Below the pieces are notes generated by a model. That model was given only the letters and a program-made list of their open reading frames with translations. It searched no databases and was not told the DNA's origin. From NCBI GenBank assembly GCA_023400055.1, contig JAEXFN010000051.1:124001-188000 (forward strand): 64,000 nucleotides of DNA. The letters are read 5' to 3'. The position numbers were made by a program, and so were the translations under genes. Of the stretch, positions 16,744 to 24,956 are shown in pieces. The stretch is from Bacillota bacterium. GTDB taxonomy: Bacteria > Bacillota > UBA4882 > UBA8346. How positions within the stretch are numbered: position 1 is the first letter of the stretch; every line of letters begins with the position of its first letter.

Positions 16744-17566
16744 ATCAGCCTATTTCTTGCTACTGCCCGGCTTGTTGGTAATCATCCTGTTTCTGATCGT
16801 CCCGCTGTTCTCGACGGTAGTCGCGACGTTCCAGGGTGAGCACGGATTCAGCCTGGAGCGCTACGTCAGTTTCTTCACCGACGAGTATTATCTGCGGATC
16901 TACCTGAGGACGCTGCGGCTTTCGCTGATCGCGACGTTGATCGCGGTGGTGGCCGGTTTCCCCACCGCCTATTACATATCGAAGGCCCGCCCGAACCTGA
17001 AGGCCCTCTACACCATCCTGGCGGTGTTTCCCCTGTTGACCAGCCCGGTGGTGCGCAGTTTCAGCTGGATGGTGGTGCTGGGCAAGTTCGGCATGATCAA
17101 TAACGCCTTGATGGCGCTGAAACTGATCGATGCCCCGCTGAAACTGATCTATACCGAGTTCGCCATCGTCGTTGGTTTCGTCAACTTGTTTCTGCCGCTG
17201 ATGATCATGTCGCTGGTCGGGGTGATGGAGAATATCGATTACGACCTGGTGGAGGCGGCCGAAAGCCTGGGCGCGTCCAAGCTCCGCTCCTTCCTGAAGG
17301 TGGTGCTGCCTTTGAGCATCCCCGGACTGATCGTCGGCAGCATCCTGGTATTCACGGGCAGCTTTACCGCTTATACCACCCCGCAACTGCTGGGAGGCAA
17401 TAAATCGAAGGTCCTGGCCACCTTGATCTATCAGAACGCCATGACCCTTTCCGACTGGAACAGCGCCGCCGTGATCGCAACGGTAATGATCCTGACCACG
17501 CTGCTGATCGGCGGGGTCATCAACCGTTGCACCGTCCGGCTGCAGAGAAGGGGTGGCTTATCATGA
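16733..17566 (+). CDS. ABC transporter permease, PotB type
   Basis: The protein has 277 residues and six predicted membrane helices, with the cytoplasmic EAA loop EAAESLGASKLRSFLKVVLPLSIPG near residues 180-204. It is one half of the channel of a spermidine/putrescine-type importer. The start overlaps the regulator gene by 11 bases; AGAAGG precedes the ATG, and a longer upstream frame is a shadow. Although the family name is polyamine, neighbouring purine and nucleoside genes suggest a nucleobase- or nucleoside-related substrate. Confidence 0.9.
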   Translation: MRNKSAYFLLLPGLLVIILFLIVPLFSTVVATFQGEHGFSLERYVSFFTDEYYLRIYLRTLRLSLIATLIAVVAGFPTAYYISKARPNLKALYTILAVFPLLTSPVVRSFSWMVVLGKFGMINNALMALKLIDAPLKLIYTEFAIVVGFVNLFLPLMIMSLVGVMENIDYDLVEAAESLGASKLRSFLKVVLPLSIPGLIVGSILVFTGSFTAYTTPQLLGGNKSKVLATLIYQNAMTLSDWNSAAVIATVMILTTLLIGGVINRCTVRLQRRGGLS

Positions 17567-18342
17567 AGTCCAAAGGACTCGCGTTATTCAGCGGCATCGT
17601 CTATGCCTTTCTCCTGTTCCCGCTGCTGATCATCACCGTGGCCGGCTTCGGCAAGGAGTCCTACCTGAAATTCCCGCCCGGCGGCTTCTCGCTGCATTGG
17701 ATCGAGAATATCTTCCGGGTCGAGATGTTCATGAAGACTTTCGTGATCAGCCTGGAACTGGCGGCCCTCGCTACGCTGATCGCCTTTCTGGTCGGACTGC
17801 CGGCCGCTTACGCCCTGAGCCGTTACGATTTCCATGGCAAGGACCTGCTCAAAGGGTTGTTCATGTCGCCGGTACTGGTGCCGGGGATCGTGCTGGGTTT
17901 TTCGCTGCTGAAACTGTTCATCGCCCAGTTGGGGATGCCCATCTTTCCCGGGCTTTTGCTGGGGCATACCGTAGTCATTCTGCCCTATATCATCCGGGTG
18001 ATCTCCTCGAGCCTCGACAATCTGGATTATTCCATCGAGGAGTGCGCCGTGTCGCTGGGCGCCAACCGGGTCAAGGCCTTCTTCCTGATCGTCCTGCCCA
18101 ATATCACCTCCGGAGTGATCGCCTCTTTCATCCTGGCGTTCATTAATTCGTTCAATAACGTTCCGGTCTCGGTCTTTCTGACCGGACCGGGCATAAGCAC
18201 GCTGCCGATTCAGATGATGAGCTATGTGGAGTATTATTTCGACCCCACCATTGCCGCGCTGTCGGTGGTATTGATGGCCATGACCGCCGTGCTGATGTAC
18301 ATCGTCGAACGGACGTTGGGCCTGAATATCGTGACCAAATAA
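17563..18342 (+). CDS. ABC transporter permease, PotC type
   Basis: The protein has 259 residues and six membrane helices, with the EAA-like loop EECAVSLGANRVKAFFLIVLPN near residues 160-181. It pairs with the preceding permease. Its ATG overlaps the previous stop (ATGA), indicating translational coupling, and GGGGTGG lies before it. Confidence 0.9.
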   Translation: MKSKGLALFSGIVYAFLLFPLLIITVAGFGKESYLKFPPGGFSLHWIENIFRVEMFMKTFVISLELAALATLIAFLVGLPAAYALSRYDFHGKDLLKGLFMSPVLVPGIVLGFSLLKLFIAQLGMPIFPGLLLGHTVVILPYIIRVISSSLDNLDYSIEECAVSLGANRVKAFFLIVLPNITSGVIASFILAFINSFNNVPVSVFLTGPGISTLPIQMMSYVEYYFDPTIAALSVVLMAMTAVLMYIVERTLGLNIVTK

Positions 18343-18486
18343 AGTAGGCAGGTAAGGCAAAGTGACGGGGCAAGCGGCATGAGGGCTTGCATCAAGCAAA
18401 ATAAACCGCAATATGGGAAACTGACCACGAAAAACGCCGCCCGAGGCACGCGGCTTTCCGGAAAGCAACAGCTGGGGGATGGAAAG

Positions 18487-19545
18487 ATGAGTTTATTGGC
18501 ATTAAAAGATCTTGAGGTGGCCTACGGCAGTCACGTGGTGCTGGAGCATCTGAACCTGGCCATCGAGCAAGGCGAGCTGGTGGCGCTGCTGGGGCCGAGC
18601 GGCTGCGGCAAGACGACCACGCTGCGGACGATCGCCGGGTTCATTCAGGCGCGTTCCGGGCAGTTCCTCTTCAACGGCCAGGATTACACCCGGGTTCCGG
18701 TGCACAAACGCAACTTTGGCTTCGTGTTTCAGAGCTACGCGTTGTTTCCCCACCTGAATGTCTTCGACAACATCGGCTTCGGGCTGAAGCTGCGGAAGAT
18801 CGACAAACGGGAAGCCGAAAAGCGCATCCAGGCGATCCTGGATATCGTCGATCTGCGGCGGTATGCCAAGCGCTATCCCAGGGAACTCTCGGGCGGGCAG
18901 CGGCAGCGGGTCGCGCTGGCCCGGGCGCTAGTGATCAATCCGGACCTGCTCCTCTTCGATGAGCCGCTGAGCAACCTCGACGCCAAACTGCGGGTCAAGA
19001 TGCGGGTGGAGATCAAACGGATCCAGCAGGAGCTGAAGATCACCACGGTCTATGTCACCCACGATCAGGAGGAGTGCTTCTCCATCTCCGACAAGGTCGC
19101 CGTCATGAACGGCGGGGTCATCGAGCAGTTGGACAGCCCGCAGAACATCTATAAAGCGCCGGCTACCGAGTTCGTCGCCCGATTCGTCGGCTTCGAGAAC
19201 TTCATCGAACTGGAGCGGAGCGAAGCGGATGGCGCGGCCGGCTGTTACCGCTCCCGGCTCGGCCAGCGCTTCGTGGTGCAAAACTGCGCCGCCCAGCCGG
19301 GTCCGGTCTGCTGCAAAGCCGCGATCCGCCCCGACGAGATCGTAATCCGGGAGCGGGGCGATCTTTCCGAACCCAACCTGATCGAGGGAACCGTGGGTAT
19401 CCGTACCTTTTTGGGCAAGGAGAACCAGTATATCGTCGAAACCAAGCTGGGTCCGCTGGTCGTCAACAGCGCCGCCGACCAGTCCTACCAGCCGGGCGCG
19501 ACAGTACTGCTGAGCCTGCCCAAGGAGAAAATTATCTTAGTATAG
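18487..19545 (+). CDS. ABC transporter ATP-binding protein, PotA type
   Basis: The protein has 352 residues: Walker A GPSGCGKTTT, Q-loop FQSYALFPHLNVFDNI, signature LSGGQRQR, Walker B LLLFDEPLSNLDAKLR and H-loop VTHDQEE. Residues about 250-350 form the TOBE regulatory domain seen in PotA/MalK. It energises the two permeases upstream. The ATG at 18487 has GGGGGATGGA before it; an in-frame ATG at 18379 lacks a ribosome site. Confidence 0.92.
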   Translation: MSLLALKDLEVAYGSHVVLEHLNLAIEQGELVALLGPSGCGKTTTLRTIAGFIQARSGQFLFNGQDYTRVPVHKRNFGFVFQSYALFPHLNVFDNIGFGLKLRKIDKREAEKRIQAILDIVDLRRYAKRYPRELSGGQRQRVALARALVINPDLLLFDEPLSNLDAKLRVKMRVEIKRIQQELKITTVYVTHDQEECFSISDKVAVMNGGVIEQLDSPQNIYKAPATEFVARFVGFENFIELERSEADGAAGCYRSRLGQRFVVQNCAAQPGPVCCKAAIRPDEIVIRERGDLSEPNLIEGTVGIRTFLGKENQYIVETKLGPLVVNSAADQSYQPGATVLLSLPKEKIILV

Positions 19546-19569
19546 AGTAAATAAAGCGAGGTGCGTCAA

Positions 19570-20610
19570 ATGAAGAAGATCATCGGATGTCTGTTGGGAT
19601 TGTTGGTTTTAAGCTGTGCGCTGGGCGTAGTCTTTGCCGCCGCGGATCAGCGGACGCTGGTCGTCTCGACCTGGGGTTACAATGAGGACCAGTTCCGCAA
19701 GAATGTCTTCGGCCCCTTTGAGAAGGAGAACAACGTCAAGATCGTGCTCGAGGTCGGCAACAACGGCGAACGCCTGAACAAGCTGAAACTGATGAAGAAC
19801 AGCCCGGTGGACGTGATCACCCTGGCCGAATCCTACGCCTTGGACGGCGCCAAAGCCGGCGTGTTCGAGAAGATCGACCCCAAGAAAATCCCCAATCTGA
19901 AGAATATTTACGATGTGGCCCGCGAGCCGGTGAAAGAGGGTTACGGCCCGGCCTACACCATGAACCGGACCGGCATCATCTATGATGCCAAAGCGGTCAC
20001 CAGGCCCATCAAGTCCTGGGCCGACCTCTGGCGGCCCGATCTGAAACAGAAGATCACCATTCCCGACATCACCATCACCTCGGGTCCGGCGATGATCCAG
20101 GCCGGTGCCATCAAGGCCGGCGTCACCATGGTCAAGGACGATTCCAAGGCTTTCAACCAATTGACCGCCTTAAAGCCCAACGTGGTCAAGATCTATACCA
20201 AGTCATCGGATCTGAACAACATGTTCATCCAGCGGGAAGTCGTGGTCGGCGTGGGCTTGGATTTCGCCTTCCCCAAGATTAAAGAGGCGATTCCCAGCGC
20301 GGTCTATGTCGATCCCAAAGAGGGCTCCATCGCCAACCGCAACACCATCAACATCGTCAAAGGCTCCAAGAATGTCGACCTGGCCTACAAGTTCATCGAC
20401 TGGTGGCTGAGCGAGAAGGTGCAGAAGGCCAACGCCCTCGACAAACTGGATTCGCCGGTCAACAAGAAGGTCGTCCTCACCGAGCAGCAGGCGGAGGGTT
20501 TGACTTACGGCGCCAAGGTGTTCAAGAAGATGAAGACGTTGGACTTCGGCTACATCAACGGCGTCATGTCCAAGTGGATTCAACGCTGGAACGAAGAGAT
20601 CGCCGACTGA
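19570..20610 (+). CDS. ABC transporter substrate-binding protein, PotD type
   Basis: The protein has 346 residues: signal peptide (residues 1-24, ending VVFAAA), then a PotD-like type II binding fold (TLVVSTWGYNEDQFRKNV, LKLMKNSPVDVITLAES, IYDAKAVTRPIKSWADLWRPDLK). It captures the ligand outside the membrane. GAGGTG precedes the ATG with six-base spacing. It closes the transporter operon and is followed by a strong terminator. Confidence 0.9.
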   Translation: MKKIIGCLLGLLVLSCALGVVFAAADQRTLVVSTWGYNEDQFRKNVFGPFEKENNVKIVLEVGNNGERLNKLKLMKNSPVDVITLAESYALDGAKAGVFEKIDPKKIPNLKNIYDVAREPVKEGYGPAYTMNRTGIIYDAKAVTRPIKSWADLWRPDLKQKITIPDITITSGPAMIQAGAIKAGVTMVKDDSKAFNQLTALKPNVVKIYTKSSDLNNMFIQREVVVGVGLDFAFPKIKEAIPSAVYVDPKEGSIANRNTINIVKGSKNVDLAYKFIDWWLSEKVQKANALDKLDSPVNKKVVLTEQQAEGLTYGAKVFKKMKTLDFGYINGVMSKWIQRWNEEIAD

Positions 20611-20661
20611 GCAGAGTAAGCGGGTTTTCCGTTGCAAGCAGGCATACAAATAGGTAGAAAC

Positions 20662-20690
20662 AATCCCGCAGCAAATGCTGCGGGATTTTA
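20662..20690 (+). terminator. Terminator between the transporter operon and ade
   Basis: The stem AATCCCGCAGC/GCTGCGGGATT has a four-base loop, then TTT. The ade gene starts about 55 bases later, so it may depend on read-through or its own promoter. Confidence 0.88.
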
Positions 20691-20743
20691 GTCACAGCGA
20701 GCCATGCGGAAGTCTAAGAGCTTTTTACAAAGGAGATGAAGCT

Positions 20744-22477
20744 TTGGAGACAGTGGATCTGCTTATCCAAGGCGGCCAGGTATTCAACGTCTATCTGAAA
20801 CGTTTTACGGCGGCGGATATCGTCATCGACGCAGGCCGGATCGTCTTCGTGGGCGACGCCGGGCCGCTCGGTTGGGAATATCGCCATACCGTCGCCGCTG
20901 CCGGCAAACATATTGTTCCCGGGTTAATCGACATTCACATGCATATCGAGAGTTCGATGGCCACGCCGCGCGCCTTCGCGGCGGCCATCGTCCGCAACGG
21001 CGTGACCACCATCGTCGCCGAACCCCATGAGATGGCCAATGTTTTCGGCGTGGCCGGGGTCCGGGCGATGATCGCGGCCGGCGCGGGCAGCCCGGTCGAT
21101 ATTTTTTATGCCGTGCCCAGTTCGGTGCCGTCGTCGACGCCGGAATTCGAAACCACCGGCGGGGCGATCGATCTGCCGGAACTGGCCGAGCTGCTCGCCG
21201 AGGACCGGGTCATCTGCCTGGGCGAGGTGATGAATTGTTATGATATCATCCAGGGTACGGATACCCGGATTCAGCGGTTGCTCCGCTTTTTCCGGCGGAA
21301 CTATCCCGGCCTGCCCATCGAGGGCCACTGCGCCAAGATCAGCGGCGCCGGGCTGGCCAAGGTGCTGGCCGCCGGGGTGAGCTCCGACCATACCCAGCAG
21401 ACCGCGGCCAGCCTGGCGGAGAAGATCGGCGCCGGGATGTTCATCGAGCTTCAGGATAAGTCGCTGACGCCGGAGGTGGTGTCTTTTGTCGTGGCCAACC
21501 AGCTCTACGAGCATATTGCGCTGGTGACCGACGATGTGATGGCCGACAAACTGGTCGGCGAAGGCCATCTCAACCGGCTGCTGCAGAAGGCGGTCGCTTT
21601 AGGAATGCCGGCCGAACAGGCGATTTATTGCGCCACCTATACTCCGGCCCGCCGCATGAACCGGATCGACCGGGGCAGCATTGCGCCGGGCAAGATCGCC
21701 GATCTGCTGATCCTGGTCGATCTCGACTCCTTTACTATCGAGCGCGTCTATAAACAAGGCGTGACCGTGTACGACGCGAATATTTCCGTTTCGCCTTGCA
21801 CCGCGCCCGAGCCGGCCGCACTATTTCCCGAGCATTTCTATCATAGCATCCGGCGGCAGCCGATTACTGCCAGCGATCTGCGGATCCCGGCCGGACAGTT
21901 CCAGGGCGCGGCGCAATGCCGGGTGATCCAAGTCCGGGACGGCACGACCTTTACCGATGAATTGGCGGCGGAAGTCGCCATTCGCGACGGCTATCTGGAT
22001 TGGGAGAATTCGCCGTACTGTTTGATCGCGGTTTTTGAGCGTTATGGCAAAAATAACAATATCGGGTTGGGGCTGGTCAGCGGCGACACCCTGCAACGCG
22101 GGGCGGTGGCGACCTCCTATGCCCATGACCACCATAATATCCTGGCCGTCGGCAAAAACGCGGCCGACATGGTCCGGGCGGTCAATGCGGTCATCGCCAG
22201 CCAGGGCGGGTATTATGCGGTGGAGAACGGCCGGGTGCTGGCCGGGATCGAGCTGCCGATCGGCGGCATTCTCTCGGCCAAGGACATGGATACTATCGGC
22301 CGGGAGTTGGCGGCGGTCACGGCGGCCATGCGCCAGCTGGGATACAGGCACGTCAATCCGGTGATGTCACTCAGCACCAACAGCCTGCCGGTCAGCCCGC
22401 TGCTGAAGATCACCGATCGCGGCCTGATCCGGCTGGACCAACGAAAGATCGTCAATATTTTTAGGGAGGAAGACTAA
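20744..22477 (+). CDS. ade: Adenine deaminase
   Basis: The protein has 577 residues and converts adenine to hypoxanthine and ammonia. It has the amidohydrolase metal motif PGLIDIHMHIESS, GEVMNCYDII, EGHCAKISGAGLAKVLAAG and LVTDDVMAD, and the C-terminal Ade domain with YAHDHHNILAVG and GGYYAVENGRVLAGIELPIGG. The start is a TTG with AAGGAG eight bases before it; the earlier ATG at 20675 lies in the terminator. It is directly followed by the phosphorylase gene, with no gap. Confidence 0.94.
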   Translation: METVDLLIQGGQVFNVYLKRFTAADIVIDAGRIVFVGDAGPLGWEYRHTVAAAGKHIVPGLIDIHMHIESSMATPRAFAAAIVRNGVTTIVAEPHEMANVFGVAGVRAMIAAGAGSPVDIFYAVPSSVPSSTPEFETTGGAIDLPELAELLAEDRVICLGEVMNCYDIIQGTDTRIQRLLRFFRRNYPGLPIEGHCAKISGAGLAKVLAAGVSSDHTQQTAASLAEKIGAGMFIELQDKSLTPEVVSFVVANQLYEHIALVTDDVMADKLVGEGHLNRLLQKAVALGMPAEQAIYCATYTPARRMNRIDRGSIAPGKIADLLILVDLDSFTIERVYKQGVTVYDANISVSPCTAPEPAALFPEHFYHSIRRQPITASDLRIPAGQFQGAAQCRVIQVRDGTTFTDELAAEVAIRDGYLDWENSPYCLIAVFERYGKNNNIGLGLVSGDTLQRGAVATSYAHDHHNILAVGKNAADMVRAVNAVIASQGGYYAVENGRVLAGIELPIGGILSAKDMDTIGRELAAVTAAMRQLGYRHVNPVMSLSTNSLPVSPLLKITDRGLIRLDQRKIVNIFREED

Positions 22478-23239
22478 GTGGCCTACTACGATCCAACCTT
22501 ACAGAAACACCTCCGTTGCCAGCGCGGGGACGTAGCGGAGTACGTATTGATCCCTGGCGACCCGGCCCGGGCCGAGCGCATCGCCCGGCAGTTTGACGAG
22601 TACCATAAAGTAGCCGAAAACCGCGAATATGTGGTTTACACCGGGACCAAGGACGGCGTCGGGCTCAGCGTCTGCTCGACCGGGATCGGCGGCCCGTCGA
22701 CGGCCATCGCCATCGAGGAACTGGCCCGCATTGGCGCCCATACCTTCATCCGGGTCGGCTCGGCCGGGGGCCGCAAGGAGCATATCCCGGTCGGCAGCGT
22801 GGTGGTAGTGAACGCCGCCATCAAAGGGGACGGCACCAGCAATGCCTATTTGCCGAGCATCTATCCGGCGGTGGCCACGGTCGAAGTGACCCAAACCTTG
22901 CTGGAGTCGGCCCAGGCGGTCTTGAACGGCGCGCCCTGCTTCACCGGAGTCAGTTATACCCGGGATGCCTTTTATGTCCAGAACCACGAACTCAATGAGA
23001 CTTTCAAGGGCACCGAGGCGGCGGTCTCCGAGATGGAATGCGCCACCGTCTTTACAGTGGGCGCCTTACGGGGGCTTCGCACCGGCGCGATTGTCGGGAC
23101 GGACTCCAACATCTTTTTAGCCAAGCAATTGACGCTTGAGGAGAAGGACGCGCTGTACCAGGCGGCCGAGCGCCAGACGATCGCCATCGCCATCGCCGCC
23201 GTTCTGAAACTGGCCCGGGCGGACCGCGGCCGGGCCTGA
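22478..23239 (+). CDS. udp: Uridine phosphorylase-type nucleoside phosphorylase
   Basis: The protein has 253 residues in the PNP/UDP superfamily: YVLIPGDPARAERIA (phosphate binding), VCSTGIGGPSTAIAIEEL, FIRVGSAGG, and VSEMECATVFTVG near the base/ribose site. It cleaves nucleosides with phosphate to give a base and ribose-1-phosphate. The start is GTG immediately after the ade stop, with GGAGGAAG before it. Uridine is the likeliest substrate by sequence, but other pyrimidine or purine nucleosides are possible. Confidence 0.88.
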   Translation: MAYYDPTLQKHLRCQRGDVAEYVLIPGDPARAERIARQFDEYHKVAENREYVVYTGTKDGVGLSVCSTGIGGPSTAIAIEELARIGAHTFIRVGSAGGRKEHIPVGSVVVVNAAIKGDGTSNAYLPSIYPAVATVEVTQTLLESAQAVLNGAPCFTGVSYTRDAFYVQNHELNETFKGTEAAVSEMECATVFTVGALRGLRTGAIVGTDSNIFLAKQLTLEEKDALYQAAERQTIAIAIAAVLKLARADRGRA

Positions 23240-23343
23240 CGGCCCAGTGTCCTTTACCCAGCGTTGCGGCGGGAATTTTTTTAAGGCAACCGTTTTTGCG
23301 GAACCTTCACTGATATTCACATTGTGACAGCAGGAACAATCAT

Positions 23344-23386
23344 TTACTTCCTTGTCCAAAAATGTTACATTAAATTAAGGAAGTAA
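23344..23386. promoter_or_regulatory. Inverted repeat upstream of the PfkB kinase gene
   Basis: TTACTTCCTT and AAGGAAGTAA are perfect ten-base arms whose starts are 33 bases apart, about 80 bases before the start codon. There is no T tract, so an operator is more likely than a terminator. Confidence 0.5.
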
Positions 23387-23467
23387 TGGTGTTTGGCAGT
23401 TGCAAGATGCTTCGCTCCCTTCCTTTCGGAAAGGGGCAAGCCCAATTCAATTCAGGGGAGGTAAACC

Positions 23468-24547
23468 ATGAAAGTTGAACTGCGAAAAGATTTTACCTAT
23501 TCTCTGCTCGTACCTACCAGCATGGGAGTCCGCCTCATCCCGGCCAACGGGCAACCGGTCCATTGCACTGACAATTTCACGATGTTGGTGACCAGCGCCG
23601 AGACCAACGTGGCGAGCGTCTCGTCGTACCTGGGGTTGCCGGTCAAGGTGTTGACCACCTTCGTCAAGGACAACCCCATCGCCCAGCTGATCAAGAACAA
23701 CTTGGCCAGCCGGCACATGGTGTACGAGGGGCAGGAAGTCCCGCAGGGCGGTCCGTGGGGCTACCGGCATCAGTTCAATATCGCGGATACCGGTTCGGGT
23801 TCGCGCGGCCCGCGCGTTTACAATGACCGCGCCGGCGAGGTCGGCCGGACCTTGAATGTCAAGGATTTCGACCTGGAGCGGATCTTCGGCCGCGAAGGGG
23901 TCCAGATCCTGCATCTGTCGGGGCTGATTGCCGCCTTGTCGCCCGAAACCGGCGTCTTCTGCCTGGAGCTGGCCCGCGCGGCTAAAAAATACGGCACCCG
24001 GATCAGCTTCGATCTCAATTACCGGGCTTCGTTCTGGAAAGGCCGCGAAAAAGAACTGCATGACATTTTCGCGGAGATCGCCGGCATCGCCGACGTGCTG
24101 GTCGGGAACGAGGAAGATTTCCAGCTTTGTCTGGGAATCGAAGGCCCCGAGGCGGGCGGCAAGGAGCTGGCCGCCAAGATCGACAGCTTTAAAGAGATGA
24201 TCGGCCGGGTCAAGCAGGCATTCCCCAACGCCACGGTCTTTGCCACCACGCTGCGCCAGGTGATCGACGCCAATAACCATATGTGGGGCGCGATCATGCT
24301 GGAGGGCGAAAACTGGCACGTGGTCGAGCCGCGGAAGATTACGGTCCTTGACCGGATCGGCGGCGGCGACGCCTTCGTGGGCGGCTTGCTTTATGGAATC
24401 CTCAGAGGCTGGGAGCCGGAGCAATGGGTCCAGTTCGGCTGGGCCAGCGGCGCTTTGGCCACCACTCTCCTGACCGATTATGCGCAACCCGCCGACGAGG
24501 AACAGGTCTGGAGCATTTGGCAGGGGAACGCGCGGGTCAAACGGTAG
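23468..24547 (+). CDS. PfkB-family sugar kinase (KdgK-like)
   Basis: The protein has 359 residues with the ribokinase fold: early NVASVSSYLGLPVKVLTTF, ISFDLNYRASFW, VLVGNEEDF and the catalytic motif DRIGGGDAFVGGLLYG with the base Asp in GGGD. It phosphorylates a sugar with ATP. Residues around FDLNYRASFW resemble 2-keto-3-deoxygluconate kinases, though placement after nucleoside genes would also allow a role on sugars released from nucleosides. GGGGAGG precedes the ATG. An inverted repeat upstream may regulate it. Confidence 0.87.
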   Translation: MKVELRKDFTYSLLVPTSMGVRLIPANGQPVHCTDNFTMLVTSAETNVASVSSYLGLPVKVLTTFVKDNPIAQLIKNNLASRHMVYEGQEVPQGGPWGYRHQFNIADTGSGSRGPRVYNDRAGEVGRTLNVKDFDLERIFGREGVQILHLSGLIAALSPETGVFCLELARAAKKYGTRISFDLNYRASFWKGREKELHDIFAEIAGIADVLVGNEEDFQLCLGIEGPEAGGKELAAKIDSFKEMIGRVKQAFPNATVFATTLRQVIDANNHMWGAIMLEGENWHVVEPRKITVLDRIGGGDAFVGGLLYGILRGWEPEQWVQFGWASGALATTLLTDYAQPADEEQVWSIWQGNARVKR

Positions 24548-24657
24548 ACCCGGGCATTCGGAATGAATCAAGCCAGATCATTGCCGAACGACGATGATCT
24601 GGTTGCAATCATTTCCTATTCATGGTAAATTAAAGGCAGTGAGGTTAAGGAGGTGAA

Positions 24658-24780
24658 ATGATGATCGCGCCAAGCTCGGTGAAGGAAATTTTGGGTCGGC
24701 TTGCCTATTGTGTCGCTTGTATTTCGCATTTTCAAGCGTTCCAAGGGAGGAGTCTGTCTAAAATTCATAACTTCGCTTGA
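24658..24780 (+). CDS. Possible 40-residue small protein
   Basis: A short frame follows an excellent ribosome site, AAGGAGGTGAA, next to the ATG. The product starts MMIAPSSVKEILGRL and contains two Cys (YCVAC). No family is recognised. It lies before a strong terminator, so a small transcription unit is plausible; the frame could also be a leader. Confidence 0.4.
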   Translation: MMIAPSSVKEILGRLAYCVACISHFQAFQGRSLSKIHNFA

Positions 24781-24823
24781 GCAAGGGATCGTCATTTCCA
24801 CATATCAATTCGGTTCGAAAAGG

Positions 24824-24854
24824 CCCGGGAGATCGCTTGCCCGGGTTTTGTTTT
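24824..24854 (+). terminator. Terminator before the ABC-F gene
   Basis: CCCGGG arms are separated by ten bases and followed by TTTTGTTTT. Confidence 0.8.
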
Positions 24855-24956
24855 GCATAGCGGAGGCGCTGGCGCGCGATCGCGATCGATTGTCCAAAAC
24901 TGCCCGGGCGGAATGGCTTGCTCAAAAGTGCCGGTCCCTGGGTGGGAAGGAGAATT

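Noticed and set aside
23447..24571. 374-codon frame opposite the PfkB kinase
   Set aside because: Antisense shadow; the plus strand has full kinase motifs and a ribosome site.
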